Assembly: GCA_003518245.1 (NCBI GenBank)
Contig: DOZA01000147.1
Location: 1-16,878 of the forward strand
DNA length: 16,878 nucleotides
From: Bacteroidales bacterium
GTDB lineage: Bacteria; Bacteroidota; Bacteroidia; Bacteroidales; VadinHA17
Direction: 5' to 3'
Shown here: piece after piece, positions 1-7,654 of the stretch
Layout of the letters: each line of letters starts with the position of its first letter
How positions within the stretch are numbered: position 1 is the stretch's first letter
Program-made: the position numbers and the translations under genes
Notes under the pieces: generated by a model
What the model saw: only the letters and a program-made list of their open reading frames with translations
Told to the model about the DNA's origin: nothing
Databases searched by the model: none

Positions 1-1
1 T

Positions 2-529
2 GAGCTCGAGTTTAATATATTACCAACAACGAAACTCGATATTTATGGTATGGCATCATTAGGAAACTGGAAATATAACAGTGATTTTGAAGCTTCTGTC
101 ACTGATATTGACCTTAACGAGCCTGCAGCAGATGAGTTTACTCTATATGTTAATGGATTGAAGGTTGGTGATGCTGCACAGACTACTTTCAGCCTGGGTG
201 CCGGCTACAGGATATTTAAAGGACTGAGATTATTTGCTGACTATTATCATGCAGCTAACCTGTATGCACGCTATGATATAAATGACAGCCAGTTCCTCTC
301 ACCGGGTGGTGAAGTAAAAAAGCTTCCGTCATATGGTCTGGTAGATGCCGGAGCATCATGGAACTTTAATATGGCAGGAATGGATATGAGACTGCAATTC
401 AACATGAATAATGTTCTTAATACATTATATATTGCAGAGCTTACAACAAACAGGCCTGAACTTTATGATAATATAGGTTTCTTCGGCTTTGGTAGAACAT
501 GGAATATTTCTCTTAAAGCCAACTTCTAA
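2..529 (+). CDS. TonB-dependent receptor, C-terminal part (5' end outside window)
   Basis: This is the end of an outer-membrane beta-barrel receptor. The frame is open from base 2, so the methionine at 50 is internal and not the start. The visible 176 residues alternate in the way of barrel strands (for example FADYYHAANLYARYD, then LRLFADYY-like aromatic belts), contain an MNNVLNTLYI segment typical of the last strands of TonB-dependent receptors, and finish with a terminal phenylalanine (LKANF), the usual outer-membrane insertion signal. The ligand cannot be told from this part; iron chelates, cobalamin and carbohydrates are all possible. No SusD partner follows: a terminator sits directly downstream. 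The class is fairly certain, the substrate unknown. Confidence 0.85.
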   Translation, partial: ELEFNILPTTKLDIYGMASLGNWKYNSDFEASVTDIDLNEPAADEFTLYVNGLKVGDAAQTTFSLGAGYRIFKGLRLFADYYHAANLYARYDINDSQFLSPGGEVKKLPSYGLVDAGASWNFNMAGMDMRLQFNMNNVLNTLYIAELTTNRPELYDNIGFFGFGRTWNISLKANF

Positions 530-557
530 AACCGGAATATTATACATTAATATTAGC

Positions 558-593
558 AAAAAAGACCTCCCGGGAAGGAGGTCTTTTTTTTTT
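558..593 (+). terminator. Rho-independent terminator after the TonB-dependent receptor
   Basis: A perfect hairpin with arms GACCTCC and GGAGGTC around a six-base loop is flanked by an A run on the left and a long T run on the right, so the A/T arms extend the stem to 13 pairs. It begins about 28 bases after the receptor stop codon. Confidence 0.9.
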
Positions 594-843
594 GTTTTCT
601 AATTGTAAGTATACTGAGTGCTAATTCTTTAACAGTAAAAAAGACATCTGGAAAGATTCGTTTTTTGAGTAAATAACAGTTAGTCAATCATATAAGTATC
701 GGCGTTAATAACTAGACCTGATTGTTAATAATTATGGCTTGTTTCTACATAAGGCCTTTCTTAATTTAGCAAAACCTGCTAGACTTACTGATCATAACTC
801 AAACTAGCTAATTATCAAGTAAAATGCCAAAATTGATCTGTCA
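594..843. other. Intergenic region upstream of nrdJ, no gene seen
   Basis: With the terminator, 314 bases separate the receptor stop from the nrdJ start. I looked for a cobalamin riboswitch (B12 box GCCACTG-like), an NrdR box pair and a TAnnTTTG promoter and found none of them. There is only a weak imperfect A/T hairpin at 637-666. The nrdJ promoter must be here but I cannot place it. Confidence 0.5.
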
Positions 844-3510
844 ATGGGAGAACTTTTTGTCGATAAATCTGCGCTAACCTCTCAAAAAAACACAGGGGAA
901 ATGGTGAATGAATTATCTCTTGAAACAAAAAAAACAAAGACTGGTTCAGAAAAAATTGCTGAAAAGAAATCAGGTAAAGAGGTAATATCAGAGGGGAAAA
1001 ACATTAAAACATACAGTTATGATGAGGTTATAATTGCGTCACTCGGGTATTTTAAAGGCGATGACCTTGCTGCAAGGGTGTGGGCCAATAAATATGCTCT
1101 TAAGGATTCATTCGGCACTTTATACGAAAAGACCCCTGATGATATGCATCGCAGGCTGGCAAAAGAAATATTCAGGATTGAAAAGAAATACCCGGAACCA
1201 CTAAGCGAAGAGACACTTTATTCTGCAATAAAGGATTTCAAATATATAATTCCACAGGGTGGGCCAATGACAGGAATTGGAAATAATTTCCAGGTAGCAT
1301 CTCTCTCCAACTGTTTTGTTATTGGTAATGATGGTGAATCTGATTCTTATGGAGGGATATTAAAAATAGACCAGGAACAGGTACAGCTGATGAAACGCAG
1401 GGGGGGAGTGGGACACGATCTCTCCCATATACGCCCAGAGGGATCACCTGTGCTTAACAGCGCTCTTACTTCAACAGGTGTCGTTCCTTTCATGGAAAGA
1501 TATTCTAATTCAACACGCGAGGTTGCACAGGACGGCAGAAGGGGTGCCCTCATGCTCTCAATCTCAATTAAACATCCTGACTCAGAAAAGTTTATTGATG
1601 CCAAGCTGGAGGCAGGTAAGGTTACCGGGGCAAATGTGTCGGTTAAAGTAACCAATGAGTTTATGAAGGCGGTAAAAGATGACCGCCCTTTTATTCAGCA
1701 ATATCCTATCAATTCAAATAAGCCAAAATTTGTTAAAGAAATAAATGCCAGGGAGCTATGGAACAAAATAGTCCATAACGCATGGGCATCTGCCGAACCA
1801 GGAATACTATTCTGGGATACCATAGAGAAAGAAAGTGTTCCTGACTGCTATGCGGACCTCGGGTATAAAACTGCTTCAACAAACCCCTGTGGTGAAATAC
1901 CCCTCTGCCCTTATGATAGCTGCAGGCTGCTTGCCCTGAATCTGTATAGCTATGTTGATAACCCATTTACTGATAAGGCAAAATTCGATTTCGAACTGTT
2001 TACCAAACATGTACACCTGGCCCAGAGAATAATGGATGATATCATTGATCTCGAGCTGGAAAAGATTGAGTTGATACTGGATAAAATAAAAAAGGATCCT
2101 GAATCAGGTGAGATTAAAGCTGTTGAAAGAATGCTATGGGAGAATATTCATCATAAAACAAGGGAAGGAAGACGCACCGGGATAGGTATTACTGCTGAAG
2201 GAGATATGCTGGCGGCCCTTGGCCATCAATATGGCAGCGAAACAGCAATAGATTTCTCATCAGAGATACATAAAACACTCGCTGTTGAAACATACAGGTC
2301 ATCAACAATGCTGGCTAAAGAAAGAGGGGCATTTGAAATATATAACCCTGAAAGAGAAAAAAATAATCCTTTTATACAGAGATTGAAAAAGATAGATAAA
2401 AACCTCTATTATCATATGAAGGAGTATGGCCGCAGGAATATTGCCCTTCTGACAATTGCCCCCACAGGGTCAACAAGCATTATGACCCAGACAACATCAG
2501 GAATAGAGCCTGTCTTTATGCCGGTCTATAAGAGAAGAAGAAAGGTTAATCCTAACGATAAAGATGTGAAGGTAACCTTTAATGATGAAGTGGGCGATTC
2601 ATGGGAAGAGTATAATGTATTCCATCATAAATTCGTAGAGTGGTTGAAAATAAATAACTATGATCCTGATGATGTAAAGAGAATGGATGATGATGACGTT
2701 GATGAAATAATAAAAAAATCACCTTACTATAAAGCAACAGCAAACGATGTCGACTGGATAGCCAAGGTAAAGATGCAGGGGCAGATACAGAAATGGGTCG
2801 ATCATTCAATTAGTGTTACAATAAACTTACCTGAGAATGTAAAAGAAGACCTGGTGAGTGAGCTTTATATGACAGCATGGGAATCAGGATGTAAAGGAGC
2901 AACAGTATATCGCGACGGGTCACGCAGCGGGGTACTCATATCCGGGAAAAAAGAGAAGGTGGAAGGTATAAAGAAAAGGCCCAGAATACTGGATGCCGAT
3001 ATTATAAGATTTAATAATAATGACGAGAAATGGATAGCCTTTGTCGGGCTGAAAGAAGGTGTCCCATATGAAATATTTACAGGATTGACCGATAATGAGA
3101 TTTTTCCTATACCCGATTCAATAAGGAAAGGGAAAATAGTGAAGACAAAGGATGAAAATGGTAAGAACAGGTATGATTTTCAATATACCGATAAATATGG
3201 ATATAAAAATACTCTGGGTGGACTCTCCCATATGTTCAAGCCTGAATTCTGGAACTATGCAAAACTTATTTCAGGCGTGTTGCGGCATGGTATGCCCATA
3301 CCCAGTGTTGTCAACCTGGTACGATCATTAAGACTCGACAGTGCCTCAATCAACAGCTGGAAGAACGGTGTTGAAAGAGCTCTGAAGAAATATATACCGG
3401 ATGGTACAAAGGCAAAAGGCAAATGCGAGGAATGCGGATCAAGCAACCTTGTTTACCAGGAAGGATGCCTTCTTTGCCGGGACTGTGGCTCTTCTAAATG
3501 TGGTGATTAA
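844..3510 (+). CDS. nrdJ: Adenosylcobalamin-dependent ribonucleotide reductase (class II)
   Basis: It makes deoxyribonucleotides by radical chemistry using coenzyme B12, so it works with or without oxygen. The 888 residues show the class II layout: an N-terminal DLAARVWANKYALKD segment near 78; first redox cysteine in SNCFV (C157); the active-site NPCGEIPL with N347, C349 and E351; second redox cysteine likely C360; the phosphate/substrate loop APTGSTS (539-545); GCKGATVYRDGSRSGVL near 685-700; and a C-terminal cysteine cluster (C861, C864, C875, C878, C881, C886) that probably re-reduces the active site or binds zinc. The first 55 residues are a lysine/glutamate-rich extension of low complexity. 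Translation could instead begin at the ATG at 901, and no Shine-Dalgarno sequence decides between them. No second RNR subunit lies nearby, as expected for this class. Function is confident, exact start is not. Confidence 0.93.
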   Translation: MGELFVDKSALTSQKNTGEMVNELSLETKKTKTGSEKIAEKKSGKEVISEGKNIKTYSYDEVIIASLGYFKGDDLAARVWANKYALKDSFGTLYEKTPDDMHRRLAKEIFRIEKKYPEPLSEETLYSAIKDFKYIIPQGGPMTGIGNNFQVASLSNCFVIGNDGESDSYGGILKIDQEQVQLMKRRGGVGHDLSHIRPEGSPVLNSALTSTGVVPFMERYSNSTREVAQDGRRGALMLSISIKHPDSEKFIDAKLEAGKVTGANVSVKVTNEFMKAVKDDRPFIQQYPINSNKPKFVKEINARELWNKIVHNAWASAEPGILFWDTIEKESVPDCYADLGYKTASTNPCGEIPLCPYDSCRLLALNLYSYVDNPFTDKAKFDFELFTKHVHLAQRIMDDIIDLELEKIELILDKIKKDPESGEIKAVERMLWENIHHKTREGRRTGIGITAEGDMLAALGHQYGSETAIDFSSEIHKTLAVETYRSSTMLAKERGAFEIYNPEREKNNPFIQRLKKIDKNLYYHMKEYGRRNIALLTIAPTGSTSIMTQTTSGIEPVFMPVYKRRRKVNPNDKDVKVTFNDEVGDSWEEYNVFHHKFVEWLKINNYDPDDVKRMDDDDVDEIIKKSPYYKATANDVDWIAKVKMQGQIQKWVDHSISVTINLPENVKEDLVSELYMTAWESGCKGATVYRDGSRSGVLISGKKEKVEGIKKRPRILDADIIRFNNNDEKWIAFVGLKEGVPYEIFTGLTDNEIFPIPDSIRKGKIVKTKDENGKNRYDFQYTDKYGYKNTLGGLSHMFKPEFWNYAKLISGVLRHGMPIPSVVNLVRSLRLDSASINSWKNGVERALKKYIPDGTKAKGKCEECGSSNLVYQEGCLLCRDCGSSKCGD

Positions 3511-3531
3511 TATATTTGTATGGAGAAATAG

Positions 3532-3567
3532 CAACCCCTGATGATTAATGTCAGGGGTTGTTTTTTT
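3532..3567 (+). terminator. Rho-independent terminator after nrdJ
   Basis: A perfect 10-bp stem (CAACCCCTGA / TCAGGGGTTG) with a nine-base loop is followed directly by seven T. It starts 22 bases after the nrdJ stop codon. Confidence 0.93.
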
Positions 3568-3570
3568 ATT

Positions 3571-3650
3571 GTCACTCTGAGCGAAGCGAAGAGTCTCGGA
3601 TGTATTTAATGTTTCTTTAAATGGAGATCCTTAACTGCGTTCAGGATGAC
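3571..3650. repeat. Degenerate 27-bp-arm inverted repeat between convergent nrdJ and kbl
   Basis: The left arm (3571-3597, beginning GTCACTCTGAGCGAAG) and right arm (3624-3650, ending GTTCAGGATGAC) pair at 19 of 27 positions around a 26-base centre. The GTCA-TCTGA-GCGAAGCGAAGA word is one I recall as a recurrent intergenic palindrome in Bacteroidota genomes. The right arm ends four bases before the kbl stop codon. It probably is a small REP/MITE-type element and may also fold in the kbl 3' end; there is no strong T run for termination on the minus strand. Confidence 0.6.
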
Positions 3651-3654
3651 AGCA

Positions 3655-4842
3655 TTAAATGACTTTCAACTCTCTTCCTACCTTTTCAAAAGCATTTATA
3701 GCCTTATCAAGCTGGTCCTGATCATGGGCGGCAGAGAGCTGGACACGTATACGTGCCTGTCCGTCAGGTACTACAGGGTAATAAAAACCGATTACATATA
3801 TACCTTCCTTTAGCAGCTTTGATGCAAATTCCTGTGAAAGCTTGGCATCATACAGCATGACGGCACATATTGCCGACTGGCTCGGTTTAATATCAAAACC
3901 AAGCTTTGACATTTTGTCCACAAAATATTCAGTATTGGAATGAAGCTTGTCCTGCAAAACATTTGTTTCGGTCATCATATCAACCATCCTGATTCCTGCA
4001 GCCGCAACCAGTGGTGGTATTGAATTTGAGAACAGGTAAGGCCTCGATCTCTGGCGCAGCATATCGATTATTTCTTTCTTACCAGTGGTAAAGCCCCCGA
4101 TAGCTCCTCCAAAAGCCTTCCCCAGTGTGCCTGTTATTATTTCGACCTTGCCCCTGAGATCATATAGCTCAGTTACACCCCTTCCTGTTTTACCAACAAC
4201 ACCTGCTGAATGTGACTCATCAACCATTATCATGGCATTATATTTCTCTGCCAGTTTCACTATCCTGTCAAGAGGGGCTACATTTCCATCCATGGAAAAG
4301 ACCCCGTCGGTGACGATAAGCCTGAAACGTTGTTCCTGTGCCTCAATAAGCTTTTTTTCAAGGTCATCAGTATTGGTATTTTCAAACCTGTAACGCCGGG
4401 CCTTGCATAAACGTACACCGTCAATAATAGATGCATGGTTAAGAGTGTCAGAAATAATTGCATCTTCACTTGTAAGCAAGGGTTCAAACAAGCCACCATT
4501 GGCGTCAAAGCAGGCAGCATATAGTATAGTATCTTCGGTTCCAAAGAAATCAGCTAATTTTTTCTCCAGTTCTTTATGAAGATCGGTGGTCCCGCATATG
4601 AATCGTACCGATGACATTCCATAACCGTGAGTGTCCATAGCTTCTTTGGCCGCTTTTATTAATTCGGGATTGTTGGATAATCCAAGATAATTATTTGCAC
4701 AGAAATTGAGAACTTCTTCTCCGGTGTCGACATTGATCGTCGCTCCCTGGGGAGTTATAATAATTCTTTCTTCTTTATATAAACCTTTGTCCCTTATATC
4801 ATTAAGGCTCTTTAATAAATGATCCTGAAAATCTTTATACAT
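3655..4842 (-). CDS. kbl: Glycine C-acetyltransferase (2-amino-3-ketobutyrate CoA ligase)
   Basis: A PLP enzyme of the alpha-oxoamine synthase family, it splits 2-amino-3-ketobutyrate with CoA into glycine and acetyl-CoA, the second step of threonine breakdown. The 395 residues match the usual length of about 398. Visible are FCANNYLGLSNNP near 48-59, the stacking histidine in TLNHAS (H136), MVDESHSAG with D208 and H211, and the PLP lysine K242 in TGTLGKAFGG. Divergent from tdh, which makes its substrate, so the pair forms one pathway. Related enzymes of the fold (KBL-like serine palmitoyltransferase, BioF) are possible in principle, but the tdh neighbour favours Kbl. The start MYKDFQDHL fits the family and leaves a leader of roughly 40 bases from the proposed promoter. 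Confidence 0.95.
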   Translation of the reverse strand: MYKDFQDHLLKSLNDIRDKGLYKEERIIITPQGATINVDTGEEVLNFCANNYLGLSNNPELIKAAKEAMDTHGYGMSSVRFICGTTDLHKELEKKLADFFGTEDTILYAACFDANGGLFEPLLTSEDAIISDTLNHASIIDGVRLCKARRYRFENTNTDDLEKKLIEAQEQRFRLIVTDGVFSMDGNVAPLDRIVKLAEKYNAMIMVDESHSAGVVGKTGRGVTELYDLRGKVEIITGTLGKAFGGAIGGFTTGKKEIIDMLRQRSRPYLFSNSIPPLVAAAGIRMVDMMTETNVLQDKLHSNTEYFVDKMSKLGFDIKPSQSAICAVMLYDAKLSQEFASKLLKEGIYVIGFYYPVVPDGQARIRVQLSAAHDQDQLDKAINAFEKVGRELKVI

Positions 4843-4888
4843 TTTGTCTTATATTTTTGATTTGTATTTCTCTAGTAGTATAAAGCGT

Positions 4889-4896
4889 CAAATATA
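4889..4896 (-). promoter_or_regulatory. Candidate -7 box of the kbl promoter (TATATTTG)
   Basis: On the minus strand the bases read TATATTTG, a full match to the Bacteroidota -7 word TAnnTTTG. The implied transcription start gives a leader of about 40 bases before kbl. No clear TTG/TTTG sits at -33; that position is filled by the direct repeat described at 4899-4929, which would suit an activator-dependent or repressible promoter. Confidence 0.45.
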
Positions 4897-4898
4897 CA

Positions 4899-4929
4899 AA
4901 ATGATTATTAATCTGAAATGATTATTAAT
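4899..4929. promoter_or_regulatory. 14-bp direct repeat in the kbl/tdh control region
   Basis: AAATGATTATTAAT occurs exactly twice, at 4899-4912 and 4916-4929, a 17-base period. It lies upstream of the kbl -7 box and about 50 bases upstream of the tdh -7 box, so one protein bound here could govern both directions. The AT-rich composition makes chance repetition easier, but a perfect 14-mer pair in this position is uncommon. Confidence 0.45.
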
Positions 4930-4978
4930 AACTCATATTAAATTTCATAATGATCTCAAAGCAAACAACAAAATGCTT

Positions 4979-4986
4979 TATATTTG
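4979..4986 (+). promoter_or_regulatory. Candidate -7 box of the tdh promoter (TATATTTG)
   Basis: The same TATATTTG word as on the kbl side, here on the plus strand. Transcription would begin near 4993 and give a leader of about 29 bases to the ATG at 5022; it would exclude the upstream ATG at 4950 as a start. No good -33 element is seen. Confidence 0.45.
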
Positions 4987-5021
4987 GGGCATTAAAATCT
5001 CTAACCATAAAATATTTTATT

Positions 5022-5984
5022 ATGAAAAATATATTAGTTACGGGCTCAGTAGGGCAAATTGGATCGGAGCTTACCCTTGAATTAAGAAAAAGATATGGAA
5101 ATGAAAATGTTGTTGCAGGGATCCGCAAGACACAACCCTCTGGAGAATTAAAGGAATCAGGCCCCTATGTGGTTGTTGATGCAACCGATATAAAGAATGT
5201 ATCTGAAGTTGTAAAGGAATACAAAATTGATACCATATACCATCTGGCTGCAATACTATCTGCTGTTGCTGAAAACAACCCGCAGGCAGGCTGGAATGTT
5301 GGTGTAAATGCGTTATATAACGTACTGGAGGTGGCGCGGGAATTTAACTGTTCTGTATTTTTCCCGAGCTCAATTGGTGCATTCGGGCCGAGTACACCAC
5401 TTGATAATACTCCACAGGACACTATCCAGAGACCTACTACAATGTATGGTGTTACAAAAGTAACCGGCGAATTGTTGTGTGACTATTATTTCAAGAGGTT
5501 TGGAGTGGATACAAGAGGTGTTCGTTACCCGGGTATTATTTCAAATGTAACATTACCTGGTGGGGGAACAACCGATTATGCTGTTGAGATATACTATGAA
5601 GCTATTAAGAATAAAAAATTCGTTTGCCCGCTGGCAAAGGGTACTTTCCTTGACATGATGTATATGCCCGATTCAATAAGAGCAGCTATTGACCTGATGG
5701 AAGCAGATCCTTCCAAACTGAAACATCGCAATGCTTTTAATATTACAGCAATGAGTTTCGACCCGGAAATAGTGGCAGATGAGATAAAGAAACATATACC
5801 TGACTTTGTAATGGAATATGATGTTGAACCCGTGAAACAGGCTATTGCAGAAACATGGCCTAATAAAATGGATGACTCTGCCGCAAGGGAAGAATGGGGA
5901 TGGAAACCTAAGTTTGATCTTGAAGCAATGACAATTGATATGCTGAAAGCTATTGGCGACAGGTATAAGGGAAATTCTTGGTGA
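5022..5984 (+). CDS. tdh: L-threonine 3-dehydrogenase, short-chain (SDR/epimerase-like) type
   Basis: It oxidises L-threonine with NAD+ to 2-amino-3-ketobutyrate, the substrate of the divergent kbl product. The 320 residues begin with the NAD-binding Rossmann motif MKNILVTGSVGQIG (G8, G11, G14), then VVDATDI near 51-57, YHLAAILS near 73-80, the catalytic FFPSSIGAFGP (S116/S117) and MYGVTK with Y142 and K146, and a TDYAVEIYYEA segment typical of this TDH group. It belongs to the extended SDR family like UDP-galactose epimerase, not to the zinc MDR type of E. coli. The frame is open back to an ATG at 4950, but the 24 extra residues precede the Rossmann fold without function and that ATG lies upstream of the proposed -7 box, so 5022 is preferred. 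Confidence 0.93.
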   Translation: MKNILVTGSVGQIGSELTLELRKRYGNENVVAGIRKTQPSGELKESGPYVVVDATDIKNVSEVVKEYKIDTIYHLAAILSAVAENNPQAGWNVGVNALYNVLEVAREFNCSVFFPSSIGAFGPSTPLDNTPQDTIQRPTTMYGVTKVTGELLCDYYFKRFGVDTRGVRYPGIISNVTLPGGGTTDYAVEIYYEAIKNKKFVCPLAKGTFLDMMYMPDSIRAAIDLMEADPSKLKHRNAFNITAMSFDPEIVADEIKKHIPDFVMEYDVEPVKQAIAETWPNKMDDSAAREEWGWKPKFDLEAMTIDMLKAIGDRYKGNSW

Positions 5985-6005
5985 ATTAAAAATTCAGAAA
6001 AATAT

Positions 6006-6046
6006 TGGGCTGCCTTCATGATCATGAGGCAGCCCATTCTTTTTTG
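6006..6046 (+). terminator. Rho-independent terminator after tdh
   Basis: A perfect outer stem TGGGCTGCCT / AGGCAGCCCA encloses a further palindrome (CATGATCATG) and is followed by TTCTTTTTT. It starts about 20 bases after the tdh stop. Confidence 0.92.
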
Positions 6047-6092
6047 AGGGCAGGGTCATGATTTTTAATTTCTGATTTGAGCTATCTCTTAT

Positions 6093-6100
6093 TACCTTTG
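6093..6100 (+). promoter_or_regulatory. Candidate -7 box of the gltX promoter (TACCTTTG)
   Basis: TACCTTTG matches TAnnTTTG and would start transcription near 6107, giving a leader of about 23 bases. A TTTG at 6076-6079 is only 13 bases upstream, closer than the usual 17-23, so the -33 element is doubtful. Confidence 0.45.
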
Positions 6101-6129
6101 CGATGAATTAATTTAAGCTGATTTTAAAT

Positions 6130-7629
6130 ATGGTAAGAGTAAGATTCGCTCCCAGTCCAACGGGACCTTTACATATGGGTGGAGTGCGCACAGCCCTGTA
6201 TAACTATCTTTTTGCAAGACAGAAGAACGGAACTTTTATTCTCAGGATTGAGGATACCGACAGGTCAAGGTTTGTGGAAGGAGCCGAGGAATATATAATG
6301 GAATCACTTGACTGGTGCGGCATAAAGGTTGATGAGGGTGTTCGCGAAGGTGGTAAGTCAGGACCGTACAGGCAGAGCGAGAGAAAAGAACTTTATGGGA
6401 AATATGCAGAAGAACTGCTCAAAAAGGGATCGGCTTATATAGCTTTTGATACACCTGATGAACTGGAAGAATTGCGCAGGAGCTATGAGAAAAAAGGGAA
6501 TACCTTTATGTATAATGCCAGGATAAGAGACAGACTTAATAACTCACTAAGCCTGCAAAAACATGAAGTGCAGGAGATGATAGGGGAGGGCGTTCCCTAT
6601 GTGATAAGGTTTAAGATGCCTCATAATGAAGATATAGAGATGGATGATATGATCAGGGGGCATATAATGGTCAATTCATCTACCCTGGATGATAAGATAC
6701 TTTTCAAATCGGATGGCATGCCTACTTATCACCTTGCCAACGTGGTTGATGACCACCTGATGGAAATATCACATGTAATAAGAGGAGTAGAATGGCTGCC
6801 TTCATTACCGCTTCACTATATGCTATACCATGCTTTTGGCTGGGATAAACCTTCATTTGCACATTTACCTTTATTGCTGAAACCAACAGGTAATGGCAAA
6901 CTGAGCAAACGCGATGGCGATAAACTGGGATTCCCGGTATTCCCACTTTACTGGCCTCATGGCGATAAGGCCAGGGGATACAGGGAAGATGGATACCTGC
7001 CAGGGGCATTCGTGAATATGCTGGCACTACTGGGATGGAACCCGGGTACGGAAAAAGAAATATTCTCGATGGATGAACTGATAAAGGAATTCAGTATCGA
7101 AAGAGTGGGAAAATCAGGAGCACGATTCGATGCCGGGAAAGCAAAATGGTTCAACCACCAGTATATGCAGTTACAGAATCTGGATGATGTAAGCACTGAA
7201 TATATTCATTTAGTGAAAGGCAAGGGATATGATATTAGCATGGATAAGAGCAGGAGACTGGTTGATATGGTAAGGGAAAGAGTAAGCTTTGTACATGAAT
7301 TATGGGAACAGACTGATTTTTTCTTTGAAGCTCCCTCATCATATGATGAAAAAGCTGTAAAAAAGAGATGGAAAGAGAACAGTCCTGCCCTGATGGAAGA
7401 ATTAAGATCGGTGCTTGAAGGATTAGACAGCTTTGGTTCGGAAGAAACTGAGAAGGAGGTAAAGGAATGGATCAACAAGAATGAATATGGGATGGGTGCT
7501 GTGATGAATGCTTTCAGGTTGCTTATAGTGGGTGAAATGCGCGGGCCTCATCTTTTTGATATTATAACCTTCATAGGCAAGGAGGAGACATTGCGAAGAA
7601 TAGACAGGGGCCTGGAAATGTTGACCTGA
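6130..7629 (+). CDS. gltX: Glutamate--tRNA ligase (GluRS)
   Basis: A class I aminoacyl-tRNA synthetase that charges tRNA-Glu in the cytoplasm. The 499 residues open with [27 protein letters not shown], whose HMGG (15-18) is the HIGH signature, followed by [33 protein letters not shown] and the KMSKS loop as KLSKR (257-261). The next part ([12 protein letters not shown]) is the form seen in Bacteroidota GluRS, and the C-terminal half is the helical anticodon-binding region. A separate GlnRS gene about 3 kb away suggests that this enzyme need not misacylate tRNA-Gln, though that is an inference. It stands alone between the tdh terminator and a convergent permease gene, with only 25 bases and no obvious terminator to the latter. 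Confidence 0.96.
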   Translation: MVRVRFAPSPTGPLHMGGVRTALYNYLFARQKNGTFILRIEDTDRSRFVEGAEEYIMESLDWCGIKVDEGVREGGKSGPYRQSERKELYGKYAEELLKKGSAYIAFDTPDELEELRRSYEKKGNTFMYNARIRDRLNNSLSLQKHEVQEMIGEGVPYVIRFKMPHNEDIEMDDMIRGHIMVNSSTLDDKILFKSDGMPTYHLANVVDDHLMEISHVIRGVEWLPSLPLHYMLYHAFGWDKPSFAHLPLLLKPTGNGKLSKRDGDKLGFPVFPLYWPHGDKARGYREDGYLPGAFVNMLALLGWNPGTEKEIFSMDELIKEFSIERVGKSGARFDAGKAKWFNHQYMQLQNLDDVSTEYIHLVKGKGYDISMDKSRRLVDMVRERVSFVHELWEQTDFFFEAPSSYDEKAVKKRWKENSPALMEELRSVLEGLDSFGSEETEKEVKEWINKNEYGMGAVMNAFRLLIVGEMRGPHLFDIITFIGKEETLRRIDRGLEMLT

Positions 7630-7654
7630 TGACCGAAAAAACCTCCCGATACAC

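Noticed and set aside
637..666. A/T-rich hairpin resembling a second terminator
   Set aside because: The stem has a three-by-three internal mismatch and its outer part is only A-T pairs, and no gene ends just before it.
594..843. Possible cobalamin riboswitch before the B12-dependent nrdJ
   Set aside because: No B12 box or the paired helices of that riboswitch could be found; only short AT-rich stretches are present.
4950..5021. N-terminal extension of tdh
   Set aside because: The Rossmann motif starts at the second ATG (5022) and the -7 box candidate lies inside the extension.
5594..6037. 147-codon open frame on the minus strand over tdh
   Set aside because: It is antisense to a well-supported gene, has no motif and runs through the tdh terminator.
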